From the NCBI GenBank assembly GCA_964384255.1, contig CAYLKH010000084.1:1-7854 (forward strand): a DNA stretch of 7,854 nucleotides, written 5' to 3'. The stretch is from SIG469 sp964384255. GTDB lineage: Bacteria > Bacillota > Clostridia > Oscillospirales > Oscillospiraceae. The position numbers and the translations under genes were made by a program. The notes below the pieces were generated by a model, which saw only the letters and a program-made list of their open reading frames with translations, had not been told where the DNA came from and did not search any database. Position 1 is the first letter of the stretch, and each line of letters begins with the position of its first letter. Of this stretch, positions 1 through 5,036 are shown in pieces.

Positions 1-945
1 ACCCATGATCTTGGGATCGACGCCGCCCTGGCCCCAGGAGACCAGCTTGGCCATGGGCTTCAGGCCGTATTTTTCAACAGCTTCGCCGGAAGCGAGAACG
101 ATAGCGGCAGCGCCGTCGTTGATGCCGGAGGCGTTACCGGCGGTAACACGGGGGGTGCCGGCGTCTTCAACATTGCCCTTAACGCCGTGAGTCTCGTAGC
201 CGATCTCTACCTGAGGATTGGGAGATTCGGGAGATACGGGGAAAGCTCCCTTCAGCTTGGCAAGAGTCTCAACAGTGGTGGAAGCGCGGGGGAATTCGTC
301 CTTCTTGAATTCGACGATCTCTTTTTTGACCTTGACGGGAACGGGAACGATCTCGTCGTCGAAGCGACCGGAAGCCTGGGCGGCAGCGCACTTGGCCTGA
401 GAATCGGCAGCGAACTCGTCCAGCTCTTTACGGGTGATGCCCCAAACATCGCAGATGTTTTCGGCGGTGGTACCCATGTGGTAGTTGTTGAAAGCGTCCC
501 ACAGGCCGTCCTTGACCATGGTGTCGACCATCTTGGTGTCGAACATTCTGGCGCCCCAGCGGCCGGAAGGCATGGCATAAGGAGCAGCGGACATGTTTTC
601 GGTACCGCCGCAGACGATGATCTCGGCATCGCCGGAGGCGATGGCGCGGGCAGCCTCGATAACGGACTTCATGCCGGAACCGCAGACCATGCCAACAGTG
701 TAGGCAGGAACTTCCACAGGCAGACCGGCCTTGATGCTGACCTGACGGGCAACGTTCTGGCCCTGACCGGCGGTCAGGATGCAGCCGAACATCAGTTCGT
801 CAACGTTCTTGGGGTCAACACCGGCGCGGTTCAGGGCTTCTTTAACAACGATAGCGCCCAGATCAGCGGCGGGAACGTCTTTCAGAGAGCCGCCGAAAGA
901 ACCAACAGCAGTACGGCAGCAATTGACAAGATACAGATCTCTCAT
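1..945 (-). CDS. Acetyl-CoA acetyltransferase (thiolase), N-terminal 315 residues; 3' end outside window
   Basis: Biosynthetic-type thiolase, which condenses two acetyl-CoA into acetoacetyl-CoA, the entry step of butyrate formation, or runs in reverse. Reading the minus strand from the ATG at 945 gives 315 uninterrupted codons to the window edge. The start reads MRDLYLVNCCRTAVGSFGG. The nucleophilic cysteine is Cys88 in VCGSGMKS; CGGTENMS follows at 112-119, and the family signature VTAGNASGINDGAAA at 267-281. The sequence breaks off at GVDPKIMG, so the distal catalytic His and Cys of the C-terminal domain cannot be seen. The start is fixed by GGAGG ten bases upstream of the ATG. Compared from memory with clostridial ThlA, it carries about 26 extra residues (roughly 236-266) just before VTAGNASG. 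The family is clear; which acyl chain it prefers, and whether it serves synthesis or breakdown, is not. It is divergent from the MATE gene and has its own promoter. Confidence 0.93.
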   Translation of the reverse strand, partial: MRDLYLVNCCRTAVGSFGGSLKDVPAADLGAIVVKEALNRAGVDPKNVDELMFGCILTAGQGQNVARQVSIKAGLPVEVPAYTVGMVCGSGMKSVIEAARAIASGDAEIIVCGGTENMSAAPYAMPSGRWGARMFDTKMVDTMVKDGLWDAFNNYHMGTTAENICDVWGITRKELDEFAADSQAKCAAAQASGRFDDEIVPVPVKVKKEIVEFKKDEFPRASTTVETLAKLKGAFPVSPESPNPQVEIGYETHGVKGNVEDAGTPRVTAGNASGINDGAAAIVLASGEAVEKYGLKPMAKLVSWGQGGVDPKIMG

Positions 946-968
946 GGTAAATTTACCTCCAGTTATTC

Positions 969-989
969 GCGCGGGCAGAGCGTCCGCGC
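969..989 (-). promoter_or_regulatory. GC-rich hairpin in the thiolase 5' leader
   Basis: GCGCGG and CCGCGC form a six-base-pair stem in the thiolase transcript around a nine-base loop. On the plus strand the arms can extend to eight pairs through a G-T wobble. It lies between the predicted transcription start and the ribosome site, ending about 14 bases before GGAGG. It could stabilise the mRNA 5' end or be a protein site at DNA level. No U-run follows, so it is not a terminator. Confidence 0.4.
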
Positions 990-1010
990 TGGTTTTGTAC
1001 ATACAGATTC

Positions 1011-1039
1011 ATTATATACTTTCATTTCGGTTCAGTCAA
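1011..1039 (-). promoter_or_regulatory. Sigma-70-type promoter of the thiolase gene
   Basis: On the minus strand, TTGACT (1039-1034) and a perfect TATAAT (1016-1011) are separated by exactly 17 bases. This is five of six plus six of six matches to the housekeeping consensus. Transcription would start near 1004, leaving a leader of about 60 bases. The strength of the match suggests high constitutive expression, as expected for a central-metabolism thiolase. Confidence 0.85.
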
Positions 1040-1085
1040 TAAAAATGTTATGGTCAGGTCGTCTTGCTGTGCTCTGACTAAAACT

Positions 1086-1101
1086 GTTGCAAATTGGCAA
1101 C
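1086..1101. promoter_or_regulatory. Imperfect 16-bp palindrome, candidate operator upstream of the MATE gene
   Basis: GTTGC and GCAAC arms flank a six-base AAATTG centre. With the central AATT the whole site is a 16-base dyad broken only at positions 6 and 11. It overlaps the upstream element of both promoter readings for the MATE operon, where a repressor would block transcription. The size and symmetry would suit a small dimeric winged-helix regulator, for example MarR-like, but no such gene is in the window. Six T residues follow, so a weak five-pair hairpin reading also exists. Confidence 0.4.
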
Positions 1102-1115
1102 TTTTTTGTTATGCT
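1087..1115 (+). promoter_or_regulatory. Alternative sigma-70-like extended -10 promoter for the MATE gene
   Basis: TTGCAA (1087-1092), a 17-base spacer and TATGCT (1110-1115), with a TG dinucleotide at 1107-1108 making an extended -10. Each hexamer matches four of six consensus bases. It predicts nearly the same start site as the overlapping sigma-54-like element, so sequence alone cannot separate the two. Confidence 0.4.
1094..1110 (+). promoter_or_regulatory. Sigma-54-like -24/-12 promoter candidate for the MATE/activator operon
   Basis: TTGGCAACTTTTTTGTT aligns with the sigma-54 consensus TTGGCACG-N4-TTGCW. The invariant GG (1096-1097) and the -12 G (1108) have the required ten-base separation. 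The main departures are CG to AC after TTGGCA and GC to GT at -12. The T-rich spacer is common in such promoters. The second gene of the downstream operon encodes a sigma-54 activator, so autoregulation is plausible. Predicted start near 1121. The GT at -12 is a real weakness, and an overlapping sigma-70 reading competes. Confidence 0.45.
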
Positions 1116-1140
1116 ATGTATGGTTTAGAAGGCTAAGTAA

Positions 1141-1182
1141 CCATCGGTATGACCGGTGGCCGCCTGCGCCGTCGGCGCGGCC
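1141..1182 (+). promoter_or_regulatory. Two tandem GC-rich hairpins in the MATE mRNA leader
   Basis: The first hairpin pairs CCATCGGT (1141-1148) with ACCGGTGG (1152-1159) around a three-base loop, eight pairs including one U-G wobble. The second follows at once: GCGCC (1166-1170) pairs with GGCGC (1174-1178) around GTC, with possible outer pairing of CCGC (1160-1163) with GCGG (1177-1180). They end about 40 bases before the start codon. There is no U-run. The loops lack the ACGR sequence of guanidine-II riboswitches, and I recognise no known riboswitch. Placement before a transporter gene suggests a cis-regulatory RNA. Confidence 0.4.
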
Positions 1183-1222
1183 ATATCTTGCGCTTCGACT
1201 AATTATTCAAGGAAGTGAGCAT

Positions 1223-2590
1223 TTGAAAAAACAAGGAGTAATAATCGACTATACTCAGGGTAATATCACCCGTCAACTGCTGGCCTTTGCGGTCCCGTTT
1301 ATGCTGTCGTCCCTGCTGCAAAACCTGTATTCCATGGTGGACTCTGTGGTGGTTGGCCAGTTTGTTGGGGCGACGGGCCTTTCGGGCGTTTCTGTCGGCA
1401 GTCAGGTTTCGACCTTTATAACAAATTTTGTCCTGGGCTTTGCCTCCGGCGGCCAGGTGCTTATCTCCCAATATGTGGGCCTTAAGGACCGGGACGGTCT
1501 GCGCAACACCCTGGGGACCATGTTCACCATCACCGGCATATTTGCCGTTATTCTCACCGCTGTGTGCATCGTTTTCCACCGGGGGATACTGGGCCTTATG
1601 AACACCCCTGCCGAAGCTTATGACCAGGCCCGGGACTACCTTATCATCTGCGCCTGCGGCCTGATATTCATCTGCGGATACAACGCCGTGTGCGCCGTGC
1701 TTCGTGGCAGCGGCGATTCCAAGCGTCCTTTCGTTATTGTAGCGGCCACGGCCCTGACCAACCTGGTGCTGGACCTGCTGTTTGTGGCGGTGTTTAATAT
1801 GGAGGCTGCCGGCGCAGCTCTGGCGACCGTTATTTCCCAGGCGGTCAGCGCCGCTATCGCCGTTGTCATACTTTATCGCAACCGTCATGAATATGGATTC
1901 GATTTCAGCCTTTCTTCCTTTAAGGTAAACTCCGGCGCTTTTGGCCTCCTTATGAAGCAGGGCATTCCCCTGGCGCTTAAGTCCAGCGCTATTTCCCTGT
2001 CGGGCCTGTTTGTAAACTCTTTTATCAACAGCTATGGTCTGGTAGCTTCCGCCGCCATCGCCGTGGGTCAGAAGCTCCAGCATCTGCCCTCCATCGTCAC
2101 CATGGGCCTGTTCAACGCAGGCGGCGCTATGGTGGGTCAGAACATTGCGGCAGGCAAGATCGACCGTATCAGGCAGATAGTTAAAAATATTTTCGCTGTC
2201 TGCTTCTGCACCTTTGCCGTGTTCTCGGTTCTGTTTATGTGCTTCCCCACCTTCTTCTTCGGCCTGTTCACCACCGATCCCGAGGTTCTGGCCTGGGCGC
2301 CCTCGTTTATGAAGGTGATGCTGGTTGGCTTTGTGGCGGACCTGTTTATGTGTCCTTTCTACACCATTATTATCGGTATCGGATTCGCCTCCCTCAACCT
2401 TATCATTTCTCTGTTCGACGGTATCGTTCTCCGGGTGGGCCTGGGCCTGCTGCTGGGCATTGTGTTCGACATGGGCGTTATCGGCTTCTATCTCGGCTCC
2501 GCTCTGGCTGCCTTCGGTACCTCGATCCCCTCGGTCATTTACTATTGCTCCGGCCACTGGAAAACCTATTCGGCGGTCAAAAAGAAATAG
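1223..2590 (+). CDS. MATE-family multidrug/cation antiporter
   Basis: Inner-membrane efflux protein of the MATE superfamily, which exports cationic drugs or metabolites in exchange for Na+ or H+. The 455 residues match the usual 440-460 and show hydrophobic segments consistent with twelve helices. The two pseudo-symmetric MatE halves are visible: repeat 1 begins PFMLSSLLQNLYSMVDSVVV near 25, repeat 2 begins IPLALKSSAISLSGLFVNSF near 248. A RGSGDSKRP loop sits at 161-169 and a conserved-type Arg at 404. I chose TTG at 1223 because AAGGAAG lies about eight bases upstream and the product then starts KKQGVIIDYTQGNITRQLL, typical of clostridial MATEs. An in-frame TTG at 1094 would start inside the promoter. 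It ends TAG, 42 bases before the sigma-54 activator gene, so the two are probably co-transcribed. The substrate cannot be told from sequence. Confidence 0.9.
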   Translation: MKKQGVIIDYTQGNITRQLLAFAVPFMLSSLLQNLYSMVDSVVVGQFVGATGLSGVSVGSQVSTFITNFVLGFASGGQVLISQYVGLKDRDGLRNTLGTMFTITGIFAVILTAVCIVFHRGILGLMNTPAEAYDQARDYLIICACGLIFICGYNAVCAVLRGSGDSKRPFVIVAATALTNLVLDLLFVAVFNMEAAGAALATVISQAVSAAIAVVILYRNRHEYGFDFSLSSFKVNSGAFGLLMKQGIPLALKSSAISLSGLFVNSFINSYGLVASAAIAVGQKLQHLPSIVTMGLFNAGGAMVGQNIAAGKIDRIRQIVKNIFAVCFCTFAVFSVLFMCFPTFFFGLFTTDPEVLAWAPSFMKVMLVGFVADLFMCPFYTIIIGIGFASLNLIISLFDGIVLRVGLGLLLGIVFDMGVIGFYLGSALAAFGTSIPSVIYYCSGHWKTYSAVKKK

Positions 2591-2632
2591 CCCACCGCAC
2601 CCTTATCCGATAACTATGGAAAAGGAGCTATT

Positions 2633-4117
2633 ATGAGCGACAAAACTGCACTTTTTGCCCAAATCGAGGCTCTGGCCGGGCGGCTGAAAACCAGATATGA
2701 CGAAAAGACCGAAGCCCGGCTGAAAAAGCTTATGAGCAGTCTCAACGACGAAAATATCGATTTCCGCGAGGTCGTTGAGCATCTTATCGACGGCATTTAT
2801 GTAACCGACAGCAAGGGCGTTACCCGATATGTCAACCCGGCTTACTGCCAGCACACCGGGATACATCCCGAAGATATCCTCGGCCGCAGCGTTGAGGATA
2901 TCTCTCAGGAGGGCGTATACTTCAAGCACGCCGTATCCACCGACGTTATCAAATGGCGGCGCAATGTCAACGGCGCCGGGCTTATACGCAACGTTAACGG
3001 CCAGAACATCCACGGCTATGTTACCGGTGTCCCGCTGTTCGACGAAAAGGGCCGGGTAAAAAACGTTGTCGTCAGCGTTTTCGACGCAGCCAAGCTCCGC
3101 CGCCGCTGGACCGAGTTCCGCCAGAGCATATCCGATGACCCTATCCGCATTGTCGAAAACTTTGGTGAGGATATGGATTCAAGCATCATCGGCACCGACT
3201 CTGCCATCAGCGAGATCCGCCGCACTATTGAACACGCTGCCCCCACCGATGTAACTATCCTTATCACCGGCGAATCCGGAGTCGGAAAGGAAACTATTGC
3301 CGACCGTATCTACAACATGAGCGAGCGCACCGGCAAGCCATATGTTAAGGTAAACTGTACCGCCATCCCCTCCACCCTGCTGGAAAGCGAGCTGTTTGGC
3401 TATGAAAAGGGAGCCTTCACCGGGGCCAGCGCCTCGGGCAAGGTGGGCCTTTTCGAGCTTGCCAATCACGGGACTCTGCTGCTGGACGAGATAGGCGACC
3501 TGCCTATCGAACTGCAAACCAAGCTTTTGCGGGTTTTACAAAATAAAGAGATAACCCGCCTTGGGGGGACCAAAACCATCCCTCTGGACGTTCGGATAAT
3601 CGCCGCCACCAACGCGGACCTGAAAAAGAAGATCCAGGAAGGGACCTTCCGGGAAGACCTTTATTATCGCCTTAGCGTTATACCTATCCATATCCCTCCC
3701 CTGAGGGAGCGCCGGGGAGACATCGCCCCGCTGGTCAGATACTACTTTAACGAATACCTTATCAAGCACGACCGGGACACTTCTCTTTCCCCCGAGGATA
3801 TGGTCATGCTGGAATCCTACGACTGGCCCGGAAACGTCAGACAGCTGCAAAACGTGCTGGAATATCTGGTCATCGTTTCCGACGATGGCCACATCGACTC
3901 CGAGCGTCTGGCCGAAGCGCTGGGTATGACCACCGACCGGAAAATACCTCAGCCGGGACTGAGCGAGGCTGTGGCTGCCCTGGAAAAAAACCTTATCGAA
4001 AACGCTCTGAGGGAAACCGGCGGCGTAAGGCGGGCTGCGGCGGTTTTGAAGATCGATCCCTCCACCGTTTCCCGCAAGGCTAAAAAATATGGTATATGCC
4101 TTCCCGACGAACGGTAG
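2633..4117 (+). CDS. PAS-domain sigma-54-dependent transcriptional activator, TyrR-type HTH
   Basis: Cytoplasmic bacterial enhancer-binding protein that uses ATP to open sigma-54 RNA polymerase complexes. Order in the 494 residues: an N-terminal charged helical stretch (1-42), a PAS sensor domain (about 43-150, with GIYVTDSKGVTRYVNPAY), an AAA+ domain (about 183-412) and a C-terminal helix-turn-helix (about 466-487, AAAVLKIDPSTVSRKAKKYG). AAA+ landmarks are intact: Walker A GESGVGKE (213-220), the sigma-54-contacting GAFTGA loop (260-265), Walker B TLLLDE (281-286), AATN (324-327), arginine-finger REDLYYRL (340-347) and WPGNVRQL (398-405). There is no receiver domain, so the PAS domain rather than a kinase probably senses the signal, a small molecule or cofactor that I cannot name. 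AAAGGAG lies five bases before the ATG. It follows the MATE gene as a likely operon partner. No clear terminator follows its TAG. Confidence 0.95.
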   Translation: MSDKTALFAQIEALAGRLKTRYDEKTEARLKKLMSSLNDENIDFREVVEHLIDGIYVTDSKGVTRYVNPAYCQHTGIHPEDILGRSVEDISQEGVYFKHAVSTDVIKWRRNVNGAGLIRNVNGQNIHGYVTGVPLFDEKGRVKNVVVSVFDAAKLRRRWTEFRQSISDDPIRIVENFGEDMDSSIIGTDSAISEIRRTIEHAAPTDVTILITGESGVGKETIADRIYNMSERTGKPYVKVNCTAIPSTLLESELFGYEKGAFTGASASGKVGLFELANHGTLLLDEIGDLPIELQTKLLRVLQNKEITRLGGTKTIPLDVRIIAATNADLKKKIQEGTFREDLYYRLSVIPIHIPPLRERRGDIAPLVRYYFNEYLIKHDRDTSLSPEDMVMLESYDWPGNVRQLQNVLEYLVIVSDDGHIDSERLAEALGMTTDRKIPQPGLSEAVAALEKNLIENALRETGGVRRAAAVLKIDPSTVSRKAKKYGICLPDER

Positions 4118-4192
4118 TGGACTCTGGAATATAAAGATCCTGTGATCCGATCTCTGACAGATTAAAAATTAAAAAATTGACCAGTTAATGAC

Positions 4193-4221
4193 TTGAAAAT
4201 TCCCCGGGCATATGTTAAACT
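4193..4221 (+). promoter_or_regulatory. Extended -10 promoter of the four-helix membrane protein gene
   Basis: TTGAAA (4193-4198, five of six), a 17-base spacer and TAAACT (4216-4221, four of six), with TG at 4213-4214 giving an extended -10. Transcription would begin near 4228, about 40 bases before the ATG. The spacer holds CCCCGGGC (4202-4209) followed by ATATG, a motif repeated almost exactly in the spacer of the reductase promoter downstream. Confidence 0.6.
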
Positions 4222-4267
4222 TGCTGTATTGGATGACACGACAAATATTTACTTGGAGGGTTCCTTT

Positions 4268-4834
4268 ATGAACGTAATCGTTGCTCCTGAAGGTAAATTT
4301 GCCGGAATCTGCAAGATCATCGACTTGGTTCTTGTTGTCCTAATGGTAGCAGTATTTGCCTTCTCGCTGTTTACTTACTTCGATTTCACTGAAGGCGAAG
4401 TAATTAATCCCGAAGGCACTGAGTTCGTCATCGAAACCACCGATTCCTTCTCCCTTCTTAGCTACTGCGGCTTCCCCGAAGACCACGACGTAGTTAACGA
4501 CTATTACAAGGAAGTTTACGGTGAAAAGACGATCTCCGTCAAGCAGGTTGGTCCTATTCTTCTGCTGGATATTTTCGCCATTCTCGGCGTCATGTTCATG
4601 TTCCTGAAGAAGGGCATTGGCCGCGACATTCTCGTAGTCGGCTGGGGCCTGCTGGGCACTCTGTCCTTCACCATGAATCACTTTATGATCATGGGTAACA
4701 CCTGGGTCAAACCCGCCAGCACCGCTGCATGTGCTGCCGCGCTGATCCTGGGTCTTGTGGGCTGCGTACTGTATGCTATCGACACCAGAGCCAAATACGC
4801 CTACTTGCGGTCTATGAGCGCTGCTTACAAATAA
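4268..4834 (+). CDS. Four-helix membrane protein of unknown function
   Basis: I do not recognise a family. The 188 residues contain four hydrophobic stretches: about 15-37 (IIDLVLVVLMVAVFAFSLFT), 97-115 (GPILLLDIFAILGVMFMF), 121-145 (DILVVGWGLLGTLSFTMNHF) and 149-172 (ASTAACAAALILGLVGCVLY). Between helices 1 and 2 is an acidic loop of about 60 residues rich in Asp, Glu and aromatic residues, with a single Cys. By the positive-inside rule it would face outward, with both termini in the cytoplasm. There is no cleavable signal peptide, catalytic motif or lipobox. The start at 4268 is set by GGAGGG seven bases upstream; an upstream in-frame TTG at 4193 is part of the promoter. It has its own promoter and a strong terminator, so it is a one-gene unit. 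The promoter motif shared with the reductase gene is the only clue to function. Confidence 0.8.
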   Translation: MNVIVAPEGKFAGICKIIDLVLVVLMVAVFAFSLFTYFDFTEGEVINPEGTEFVIETTDSFSLLSYCGFPEDHDVVNDYYKEVYGEKTISVKQVGPILLLDIFAILGVMFMFLKKGIGRDILVVGWGLLGTLSFTMNHFMIMGNTWVKPASTAACAAALILGLVGCVLYAIDTRAKYAYLRSMSAAYK

Positions 4835-4860
4835 GCAGATCAAGTACTTATTAGTTGTGT

Positions 4861-4906
4861 AAAGAAAAACCCTGCGAGACTTCTCAACTCGCAGGGCTTT
4901 TCTTTT
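4861..4906 (+). terminator. Rho-independent terminator after the membrane protein gene
   Basis: CCCTGCGAG (4870-4878) and CTCGCAGGG (4888-4896) form a perfect nine-pair stem around a nine-base loop, followed by CTTTTCTTTT. An A-rich run (4861-4869) precedes the stem, so it could also work on the other strand. It begins 27 bases after the stop codon and separates this gene from the reductase unit. Confidence 0.92.
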
Positions 4907-4975
4907 GCCTGAGTGATGGCCGGATGACAGCCGCTTTTTATGGCCGACAGTGACCGCCTGCTGCCAAATTGACAA

Positions 4976-5004
4976 TTGTATTAGCCCCCGGGCTATGGTA
5001 TAAT
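4976..5004 (+). promoter_or_regulatory. Extended -10 promoter of the reductase gene
   Basis: A perfect TATAAT (4999-5004) preceded by TG (4996-4997) is spaced 17 bases from TTGTAT (4976-4981, four of six). Transcription would begin near 5011, giving a short leader with AAAGGAG. The strong extended -10 with a modest -35 element suits a promoter controlled by an operator. The more canonical TTGACA at 4969-4974 is 24 bases from the -10 and too far to serve. Confidence 0.75.
4982..4995. promoter_or_regulatory. Perfect 14-bp inverted repeat in the reductase promoter spacer, candidate operator
   Basis: TAGCCC and GGGCTA are perfect inverted six-base arms separated by CC, lying wholly between the -35 and -10 elements. 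A protein bound there would cover the polymerase site, the classic place for a repressor. An eight-base palindrome ACAATTGT (4972-4979) abuts it on the upstream side. Part of the repeat, CCCCGGGC followed by TATG, recurs in the promoter spacer of the membrane protein gene. Confidence 0.5.
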
Positions 5005-5036
5005 GGAATTGTTAAGCATACGAAAGGAGTATGAAA

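Noticed and set aside
187..1077. A 296-codon plus-strand frame over the thiolase
   Set aside because: The minus strand carries an unmistakable thiolase with promoter and ribosome site; the plus-strand frame is its shadow.
1086..1107. GTTGC-AAATTG-GCAAC plus six T as a rho-independent terminator
   Set aside because: The five-pair stem is weak and no transcript is expected to end here between divergent genes; operator or promoter is more likely.
1094..1222. Upstream in-frame TTG start adding 43 residues to the MATE protein
   Set aside because: It lies inside the promoter and operator, lacks a ribosome site, and the extra residues cover the hairpin leader.
1199..2557. A 452-codon minus-strand frame opposite the MATE gene
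   Set aside because: The translation is low-complexity, rich in His, Gln, Gly and Asp, with no family resemblance; the plus strand encodes a clear MATE protein.
4118..4192. Terminator after the activator gene
   Set aside because: Only a weak five-base AGATC/GATCT dyad is visible, followed by A-rich rather than T-rich sequence.
4193..4267. Upstream in-frame TTG start for the membrane protein
   Set aside because: The TTG is part of the -35 element; the ATG at 4268 has GGAGGG at ideal spacing.
4918..4931. GG-N10-GC upstream of the reductase as a sigma-54 promoter
   Set aside because: The spacing fits but the TT before GC and the GGCAC context are missing, and a perfect extended -10 promoter lies downstream.
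4969..5004. TTGACA (4969-4974) as the -35 of the reductase promoter
   Set aside because: The spacer to TATAAT would be 24 bases, beyond what sigma-70 or even MerR-type promoters tolerate; TTGTAT gives 17.
5031..5036. ATG two codons upstream of the chosen reductase start
   Set aside because: It is one base from AAAGGAG, too close for efficient initiation; the ATG at 5037 is seven bases away.
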